Part shown: piece by piece, positions 58,329-64,000 of the stretch
How positions within the stretch are numbered: the first letter of the stretch is position 1
Layout of the letters: the number at the start of each line of letters is the position of its first letter
NCBI GenBank assembly: GCA_016720935.1
Contig: JADKJP010000005.1
Span: forward strand, 62,001 to 126,000
DNA: 64,000 nt
Direction of reading: 5' to 3'
From: Bacteroidota bacterium
Lineage (GTDB): Bacteria > Bacteroidota > Bacteroidia > AKYH767-A > 2013-40CM-41-45
The notes under the pieces: generated by a model
Seen by the model: the letters and a program-made list of their open reading frames with translations, nothing else
Database searches by the model: none
What the model was told of the DNA's origin: nothing
Made by a program: the position numbers and the translations under genes

Positions 58329-61300
58329 ATGCAAGATAACTATCAGGTCCTAATCCATAAGCTGGACGCTTTCATCCGGAAGTTCTACAAAAACCAGTTG
58401 GTTCGTGGGGCGATCTATGCTTTTACGCTGAGTCTGGCTTTTTACCTGCTCATCACTTCACTGGAATACTTCGGACATTTCAATACTACACTCCGCACTG
58501 TTTTCTTTTATTCATTCATCGCCGGAATCCTTTTTATCCTCGGCCGTTTTGTGATACTACCACTGATGCACCTCTATCGTATCGGTAAATTAATTTCTCA
58601 CGAACAGGCCGCTGAAATTATCGGAAAACATTTTACCAATGTGGAAGACAAATTGTTGAATGTACTCCAATTGAAAAAGCAAGCGGATGAGGGACGGGAG
58701 ACGGGGGACGGGGGACGGATTGGGGCTAATGCGATCCATACCGATCTGATCGAAGCGAGTATCAATCAAAAAGCGGAAGAGCTGAAACCTGTTCCATTTG
58801 TCAGCGCGATCAATATTGGTGAGAACAAACGTTATGCGCGTTACGCGCTCATTCCACTCTTCGCTTTGGTGGTGATTTTATTTACCGCGCCATCACTCAT
58901 CAAAGACAGTACACGTCGTTTGATCGAGCACGGAACTTATTTTGAAAAACCCGCTCCTTTCGTTTTCGAAGTACTCAACAAAGAATTGAAAGCGATTCAG
59001 CAACAGGACTACCAATTGGATGTTCATGTGAACGGAAAAGAAGTTCCTGCTGAAGCATTTATTGAAATCGGTGAAAATCAGTTTAAGCTGGAGAAAGAAA
59101 ACCTCACCTCCTTTCATTATACGTTCCGCAATCTTCAGAAGACTGAAACATTCCGCCTCTTCGCTGATGGATTTTATTCACCGGAATACACTCTGGAAGC
59201 ATTACCCAATCCGGTTCTGATGAATTTCCAGGTGAGTCTCAGTTATCCTGCTTACCTGCACAAGGCGGATGAAAATCTCGAAAACACAGGTGATCTTGTT
59301 ATACCGGCGGGAACGAAAGTCAACTGGACTTTCAACACACAAAACACTGAAGCCATCCGCATGTCTTTCCAGGATACGACGGTTAAACTGAATCGTATCG
59401 GAGAAAATGTGTTCAATTTTTCAAGGAAATTTTTCCGGAACGATGGTTATACTGTCACCAACAGCAACGCATTCCTCAGCAACAAAGACTCGATGCATTT
59501 TGGAATTTCAGTGATTCCGGATTTGTATCCAAGCATTTCTGTAGAACAACAAAAGGATTCTTTCTCTACCAAACGTTCCTTCTTCAAAGGACTGATCAAA
59601 GACGACTACGGATTTACAAAACTTTCGTTCAATTATCATTTCCTGAAAACAGCTGATTCCAGTCTGAATAAAAATAAGTCTTATACCGAAACCATTCCCT
59701 TCAATAGAAATACCACAACCGATCAATTTTTCTACTATTGGGATTTAGCGAATGTGAACATCGGCGCCGGTGATGAAATCGAATTCTATTTTGAAGTTGC
59801 GGATAACGACGGTCTCACCGGTCCAAAAACTACTCGTTCACAAACACAGGTATTCAAAGCTCCTTCTCTGAAAGAAATCGAAGAGAACAAGGAAAAGAAT
59901 AACGAGTCAATAAAGAATGATCTGAAAGAGAGTATCGCGCTGGCGAAATCACTTCAGAAGGATCTGAGTGAACTCACCAAAAAGCTCATGGATAAAAAAG
60001 AAATGAGCTGGGAAGAAAAGAAGAAAGCGGAAGAGCTTTTGAAAAAGCAACAGGAACTCGAGAAAAAACTCGCTGAACTGCGCGCGAAAAACGAAAAGAA
60101 AAACAAAGAAGAACAAGAGTATAAAAAAGTAAATGAAGATATCCTTGAGAAGCAAAATCAATTGCAGGCGCTCATGGATAAACTGATGACTCCTGAATTG
60201 CAAAAGCTGATGGATGAACTCCAGAAATTAATGGAGAACGCCGTAGACAAGGATAAGATGCAGGAGCAATTGGGACAAATGAAACTCGACAATAAAGACC
60301 TTCAGAAAGAACTGGAGCGTACGATCGAGATTTTCAAAAAGATGGAATTCGAACAGAAACTTGATGAAAATATCGAGAAGCTGAATGAGCTTGCAAAAAA
60401 ACAAGACGATCTCTCCAAACAGTCTGAAGATAAAAACGCCGACAGCAAAGATCTCAAGGATAAACAGGATCAGCTGAATAAAGAATTCGAAGATTTTCGC
60501 AAGGACATGGACGAGCTTGAGAAGAAAAACGAAGCGCTGGAAAAAAAGGAGGATCTTCCCAATACCGATAAAGAAGAACAGGACATTCAGAGTGAAATGC
60601 AGAACAGTTCTGAATCTCTCGACAGCAAGAAAAACGGCAAAGCTTCAAAGTCACAGAAAAATGCCGCGCAAAAGATGGATCAGATGGCTCAGCAGATGGG
60701 AAAAATGCAACAACAAATGCAGCAGGAACAGGCGGAAGAAGACATGAAAGCCATGCGTGCTTTGTTGGAAAACCTGCTTCGCTTGTCCTTTGATCAGGAG
60801 AAAGTGATGCAGGATTTGCGGACTATGGACATCAACAATCCGCAGTACCTGAAGATGAGTCAGCAGCAAAGAAAACTGAAAGACGACGCGAAGATGATTG
60901 AGGATTCTTTATTCGCGTTGAGTAAACGTGTGATCCAGATCCAAAGTAAAGTAAACCAGGAAATCGCGGCGGTGAATCAGAACATGGACGAAGCCCTCAG
61001 CAATCTTGAAGATCGTTCCGTTTCACAAGCCCGGAGTCGTCAACAATTTGTGATGACCGCGGTGAACAATCTCACCCTGATGCTCAGCGAAGCTTTGCAG
61101 CAAATGCAACAACAGCAGGCCAGTGCCATGCCGTCAGCAGCGTGTAAAAAACCTGGCAACAAAAACCCTTCTCTGGCCGAACTCCGGAAAATGCAGGAAG
61201 AGCTCAATAAAAATATGCAGAAGGCAAAAGAGCAGATGAAAAAGGAAGGCAATAAGCCAAAACCCGGAAAACCCGGACAGCAGGGTCAGGGAATGAGCGA

Positions 61301-61718
61301 ACAACTGGCGAAAATGGCGGCTGAGCAGGAATATATCCGTAATGAATTGCAAAAACTTAATCTTCAGGAAAATAAGGACGGAAAGAACACCCTCGGCAAC
61401 CTTCAGGACGTAGCCAATCGCATGGAAGAAACTGAGAGAGACATCGTAAATCGCATGATTTCTGAAGAAACCCTGAAACGCCAGCAGGACATCCTTACCC
61501 GCCTGTTAGAGAGCGAGAAAGCCGAGCGGGAAAGGGATCAGGACGAGCAGCGGAAATCCGAAGAAGCAAAAAATTTACAGCATCGTAACCCTTCCGAATT
61601 TGAAGAGTATAAAAGATTAAAGTTAAAGGAAATGGAGCTGCTGCGGACCGTTCCGCCATCTCTGAATTCCTATTATAAACAGAAGGTCAACGAATATTTC
61701 CAATCACTTGAAAAATAG
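58329..61718 (+). CDS. DUF4175-family membrane-anchored coiled-coil protein
   Basis: A 1129-aa protein. Residues 1-85 hold two membrane segments (YAFTLSLAFYLLITSLEYF, VFFYSFIAGILFILGRFVIL), a third lies near 170-195 (YALIPLFALVVILFTAPSL), then an extended beta-rich region (about 200-500) and a very charged coiled coil from about 510 to the end (Lys/Glu/Gln-rich, LMDKKEMSWEEKKKAEELLK). By family it is an inner-membrane protein of unknown role, common in Bacteroidota. Residues 120-131 (DEGRETGDGGRIG) come from an in-frame G-rich word insertion (58688-58719). The stop overlaps the next frame. Confidence 0.85.
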   Translation: MQDNYQVLIHKLDAFIRKFYKNQLVRGAIYAFTLSLAFYLLITSLEYFGHFNTTLRTVFFYSFIAGILFILGRFVILPLMHLYRIGKLISHEQAAEIIGKHFTNVEDKLLNVLQLKKQADEGRETGDGGRIGANAIHTDLIEASINQKAEELKPVPFVSAINIGENKRYARYALIPLFALVVILFTAPSLIKDSTRRLIEHGTYFEKPAPFVFEVLNKELKAIQQQDYQLDVHVNGKEVPAEAFIEIGENQFKLEKENLTSFHYTFRNLQKTETFRLFADGFYSPEYTLEALPNPVLMNFQVSLSYPAYLHKADENLENTGDLVIPAGTKVNWTFNTQNTEAIRMSFQDTTVKLNRIGENVFNFSRKFFRNDGYTVTNSNAFLSNKDSMHFGISVIPDLYPSISVEQQKDSFSTKRSFFKGLIKDDYGFTKLSFNYHFLKTADSSLNKNKSYTETIPFNRNTTTDQFFYYWDLANVNIGAGDEIEFYFEVADNDGLTGPKTTRSQTQVFKAPSLKEIEENKEKNNESIKNDLKESIALAKSLQKDLSELTKKLMDKKEMSWEEKKKAEELLKKQQELEKKLAELRAKNEKKNKEEQEYKKVNEDILEKQNQLQALMDKLMTPELQKLMDELQKLMENAVDKDKMQEQLGQMKLDNKDLQKELERTIEIFKKMEFEQKLDENIEKLNELAKKQDDLSKQSEDKNADSKDLKDKQDQLNKEFEDFRKDMDELEKKNEALEKKEDLPNTDKEEQDIQSEMQNSSESLDSKKNGKASKSQKNAAQKMDQMAQQMGKMQQQMQQEQAEEDMKAMRALLENLLRLSFDQEKVMQDLRTMDINNPQYLKMSQQQRKLKDDAKMIEDSLFALSKRVIQIQSKVNQEIAAVNQNMDEALSNLEDRSVSQARSRQQFVMTAVNNLTLMLSEALQQMQQQQASAMPSAACKKPGNKNPSLAELRKMQEELNKNMQKAKEQMKKEGNKPKPGKPGQQGQGMSEQLAKMAAEQEYIRNELQKLNLQENKDGKNTLGNLQDVANRMEETERDIVNRMISEETLKRQQDILTRLLESEKAERERDQDEQRKSEEAKNLQHRNPSEFEEYKRLKLKEMELLRTVPPSLNSYYKQKVNEYFQSLEK
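58688..58719 (+). repeat. G-rich word insertion inside the DUF4175 gene
   Basis: GAGGGACGGGAGACGGGGGA then CGGGGGACGG, the same words as at 50690 and 55031, here translated in frame as a Gly/Glu/Arg-rich loop between two helical segments. Confidence 0.85.
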
Positions 61719-61728
61719 TTCACTAGAT

Positions 61729-62148
61729 ATGTCCGTGGACGGAGAAAGCCAGACTTTGAAACTACAATCCAACCCAGAGAGTATATCTGTCGTCGAGCGG
61801 ATGATAGACGATGTTCGCAGCAAATACAATGTTAGCGAGGACATGTTTGGTAACATGCTGGTTGCCGTAACAGAAGCGGTGACCAATGCCATTTACCATG
61901 GCAACAAATCGGATCCTCATAAAAACATCAGTGTTTCTTTCGCGCACAATCACAATGCAATCACTGTGACTATCGCCGACGAAGGTCCGGGCTTCGATTA
62001 TTACAATCTCCCCGATCCTACCGCGCCTGAAAATCTTGAAAAAGAATGTGGCCGCGGAATTTTTCTGATGAAGCATCTTACCGATCAGCTCATCTTCTCA
62101 GAAAACGGACGCGTGGTTGAGATGAATTTTAAATTGGGAAATAATTAA
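61729..62148 (+). CDS. RsbW-like anti-sigma/ATP-binding protein
   Basis: From ATG 61729 (MSVDGESQTLKLQSNPESIS) the product has 139 residues; TTG 61708, overlapping the DUF4175 stop, is a possible alternative. GHKL ATPase motifs are complete: N-box AVTEAVTNAIYHGNK, G1 IADEGPGFDYYN, G2 CGRGIFLMKHL. The family includes serine kinases that act on anti-anti-sigma factors. No sigma factor or antagonist is adjacent, so the target is unknown. Probably co-transcribed with the DUF4175 gene. Confidence 0.85.
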   Translation: MSVDGESQTLKLQSNPESISVVERMIDDVRSKYNVSEDMFGNMLVAVTEAVTNAIYHGNKSDPHKNISVSFAHNHNAITVTIADEGPGFDYYNLPDPTAPENLEKECGRGIFLMKHLTDQLIFSENGRVVEMNFKLGNN

Positions 62149-62221
62149 GTCCAAATACGTTTTGGTTAGACGGAAAGAGGGAGACAGAAGTCTTACCTCC
62201 TTTTTTGGCCAACTTGTTCCC

Positions 62222-62238
62222 TCGCAAAGGGCGCAAAG
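62222..62238 (+). repeat. Short CGCAAAG word pair
   Basis: TCGCAAAGGGCGCAAAGG in the spacer between two convergent genes, the same word as at 53384 and 57692. Confidence 0.6.
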
Positions 62239-62240
62239 GT

Positions 62241-63146
62241 TCAAGGCATCTTTCGATGTACAATTATTCCTGCACGTATTCCCTGGTAAGGAAAATCATT
62301 CAGGCCCCACTGATACCAGAGCTTCCAGTCGACAAATTTGTTTTTGTATTTGAAAATGGCACGATAAACCATCGGCTTGTCTCCGATATCCAGGTAACCG
62401 GAATATCCTCCGAATTGCTGCGAGATTGAAATCTTTTTTGAATTGAAATCCAGTCCGGCTCCATACAATAATGCATCGTTTTGTAAATGCTGGATGTCGT
62501 AGGTTTGATACGAATAGAAACCGCCCATCACATAAGGACGGAGCGTGAATTCCTTTTCTTTATTCAGTAAAATATTTTTTCCAAAAGAAAGATCCATAAA
62601 ATATCCGGCAGCATCGGTATAGCGGGCATCGCGGAGGCGTGTTCCGGATGCGGAGCGGAAGGCAAGTTCAAGACTGATGTCCGGCCATTTCTCTTTGCCA
62701 CTGAGAATTGCAATGTGTGTGGAAAAATAAATATCTCCACCGGCGCCTCCTTTCCCGCTCCGGGTGCGGGCTGCACGCACATCACGGGTTGCGGTATCCA
62801 TTTCGAAGGATTCGATCGGCACAACATAGAGTTCCAGACCTACTTTGTCTTCATGCAAAGGAATATATACTCGTGAAAAAAGATCTTTGGTTTTATCGCC
62901 GGTGCTGAACTGATATCCTGCCAGTTGTTCCACCTGGATTTCATCGGATAATTTTGCATTCTGAATTTCCGGAACAGGCAATGCATTCGGGCCCATGAAA
63001 GCCGGAGAAATGGTCATGTATTGTTCCCAGCTGGTATGTCCGTCCCAGTGATGAATAGTATTCCACCAGCTGAAATCCTCACCGGTTTGAGCTGTTGCGC
63101 ACACTGAGAACAAAAGCAAGAGAAAGGAATTACAGATTTTCCGCAT
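62241..63146 (-). CDS. Hypothetical secreted/outer-membrane beta-barrel-like protein
   Basis: A 301-aa protein with signal peptide (MRKICNSFLLLLFSVCATAQ) and many amphipathic strands with aromatic ends (FTLRPYVMGGFYSYQTYD, MVYRAIFKYKNKFVDWKLWY), as in small outer-membrane barrels. A Gly/Arg stretch (AARTRSGKGGAGGDIYFSTH) precedes the barrel half. No family was recognised. It is divergent from ybeY. Confidence 0.75.
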   Translation of the reverse strand: MRKICNSFLLLLFSVCATAQTGEDFSWWNTIHHWDGHTSWEQYMTISPAFMGPNALPVPEIQNAKLSDEIQVEQLAGYQFSTGDKTKDLFSRVYIPLHEDKVGLELYVVPIESFEMDTATRDVRAARTRSGKGGAGGDIYFSTHIAILSGKEKWPDISLELAFRSASGTRLRDARYTDAAGYFMDLSFGKNILLNKEKEFTLRPYVMGGFYSYQTYDIQHLQNDALLYGAGLDFNSKKISISQQFGGYSGYLDIGDKPMVYRAIFKYKNKFVDWKLWYQWGLNDFPYQGIRAGIIVHRKMP

Positions 63147-63222
63147 GCAATGGAATCTTTTTTCAAATGTACAAAGCTCCGCGAGATATCATTTGCTATT
63201 TTCGTGACATAATGGAAAGAAA

Positions 63223-63642
63223 ATGAACATACATTTTTTCAAAGAAGAAGTAAAATTCCGTTTTCTGCATCAGGACGGGCTCAGGAAATGGATCATCAAG
63301 GCGATTCGTTCGGAAGGATACAAACTGGAGAATTTAAACTTCATTTTTTGCAGCGATAAAAAGCTGTTGCAGATGAATAAGGATTATCTGAAACACAATT
63401 ATTATACTGACATCATCACCTTCGACAATTCTTCAGAGAAGAAAACTGTGGAAGGGGATATTTTTATTAGTGTAGAAACGGTGTTGACGAATTCGAAAAG
63501 ATTCAAAACTACTTTTCAGGATGAATTGCATCGGGTGATGATTCATGGTGTGCTTCATTTGCTGGGCTATTCCGACAAGAATCCTAAATCCCAGGCTGAG
63601 ATGCGCAAGATGGAAGACAAGTGGCTTGATAAGCGGGGTTAG
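63223..63642 (+). CDS. ybeY: Endoribonuclease YbeY (rRNA maturation)
   Basis: A 139-aa protein with the zinc-binding motif HGVLHLLGYSD (about 107-117) and DIITFDNSSEKKTVEGDIFI. YbeY takes part in 16S rRNA 3'-end maturation and ribosome quality control. A TATTTTCG box at 63197-63204 is a likely -7 element. The C-terminus (MRKMEDKWLDKRG) is complete. Confidence 0.95.
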   Translation: MNIHFFKEEVKFRFLHQDGLRKWIIKAIRSEGYKLENLNFIFCSDKKLLQMNKDYLKHNYYTDIITFDNSSEKKTVEGDIFISVETVLTNSKRFKTTFQDELHRVMIHGVLHLLGYSDKNPKSQAEMRKMEDKWLDKRG

Positions 63643-63894
63643 ACATTTCTTGCCATCATTTCTCTCATCATTCATTTGTACGTGATGAGTCGTTTTGTGG
63701 AAAGAATTCATCCGAGATTTTTATTGCCACGAATGCACGAATGTTTTTTTTATTGCCACGAATGCACGAATGTTTTTTTATTGCGGATTACCCGGTAATT
63801 TAACCCCGGTCGAAGCGAGGGACGAGCGGAGAACGGGCGGGGCGGGATTAAATGGAACAAGAGTGTCGTTCCAAAATTTTTTTTCTAAAAAAGT
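63643..63894. repeat. Intergenic region with tandem GCCACGAATGCACGAATG repeats and a hairpin
   Basis: 63722-63750 and 63751-63779 are identical 29-bp units built on ATTGCCACGAATGCACGAAT plus a T run. They are followed by a GC-rich imperfect palindrome (ATTTAACCCCG at 63798 to GGGGCGGGATTAAAT at 63852) and a small GGAAC/GTTCC hairpin. No gene is supported here. Confidence 0.75.
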
Positions 63895-64000
63895 TTAGAA
63901 GTGATTCCACAACACTGCTCCGACAAAAATCCAGAGCAACAGTTCCGCGAACCACAATCTCTTTTTTGCGGAAACAAAATAGTAGGCGTAAAAAATCGCG
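63895..64000 (-). CDS. 3' end of a membrane protein gene (runs out of window)
   Basis: The minus strand is open from the window edge to a stop at 63895-63897 and reads AIFYAYYFVSAKKRLWFAEL then LLWIFVGAVLWNHF. The hydrophobic ending suggests a C-terminal membrane helix. Only 35 codons are visible, so no family can be named. Confidence 0.55.
   Translation of the reverse strand, partial: AIFYAYYFVSAKKRLWFAELLLWIFVGAVLWNHF

Noticed and set aside
63695..63898. Small plus-strand frame downstream of ybeY
   Set aside because: It is made of the ACGAATGCACGAATG word repeat and a GC-rich palindrome; no sign of coding.

Overview
The window reads as a chromosomal segment from an environmental member of the Bacteroidota. 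The grounds are several large secreted proteins with type IX secretion (T9SS) C-terminal domains or SprB/PKD/Ig-like repeats, LytS/LytTR signalling, a TonB receptor next to a DUF4249 lipoprotein, DUF4175 and DUF4373 proteins, promoters of the TAnnTTTG type, and few Shine-Dalgarno sequences. No rRNA, CRISPR array, phage structural module or plasmid origin was seen.

Layout. (1) 1-9.0 kb: surface and secreted proteins (LamG/SprB protein, a frameshifted Kelch protein, a 1125-aa Kelch/tail-fibre protein with a peptidase-S74-type chaperone end) around a LytS-LytTR two-component pair. (2) 9.2-9.84 kb: a scar made of a decayed IS4-type transposase, pieces of a LytTR regulator and the tail of a LamG/SprB-like protein. 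(3) 10.0-15.0 kb: an AbiEii-like nucleotidyltransferase with a DUF6922 partner, a BCS1-like AAA ATPase and a PIF1-like helicase carrying HRDC and HTH domains. (4) 15.0-24.7 kb: a run of T9SS-type secreted beta-propeller proteins, some broken. (5) 25.06-50.5 kb: two islands in tandem at the 3' end of tRNA-Cys. Island A (25.1-36.3 kb) holds HicAB, a RAYT transposase unit with inverted hairpin ends, a PD-(D/E)XK nuclease and a heavily frameshifted block (response regulator, kinase, TonB receptor, DUF4249, PAP2, membrane proteins). Island B (36.3-50.5 kb) holds a broken T9SS gene, a decayed IS21 element, a 5'-truncated darT followed by intact darG and a frameshifted hsdR, an unknown gene, a DUF4373 gene and a broken tyrosine recombinase beside the tRNA. 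(6) 50.9-64 kb: housekeeping genes (folB, glnS, gltX, an rRNA-type methyltransferase, a DUF4175 protein, an RsbW-like ATPase, ybeY) whose spacers, and in two cases whose coding sequences, are invaded by short word repeats.

How it fits together. The backbone genes are nearly all intact, while the tRNA-Cys islands carry dozens of frameshifts, many at short A or T runs; this contrast favours real decay of acquired DNA over uniform sequencing error, though an assembly problem confined to the islands is not excluded. The most unusual signals are: (a) the tandem tRNA-Cys islands with 29-bp direct repeats and matching GTGAAACA arm-like repeats at both ends of island B; (b) a vocabulary of at least seven low-complexity word families spread through 50.7-63.8 kb, inserted in frame into two genes; (c) two four-helix-bundle genes each lying between oppositely oriented copies of one of those words; and (d) a darT-darG-hsdR operon without hsdM or hsdS, whose toxin lost its 5' end to an IS21 element.
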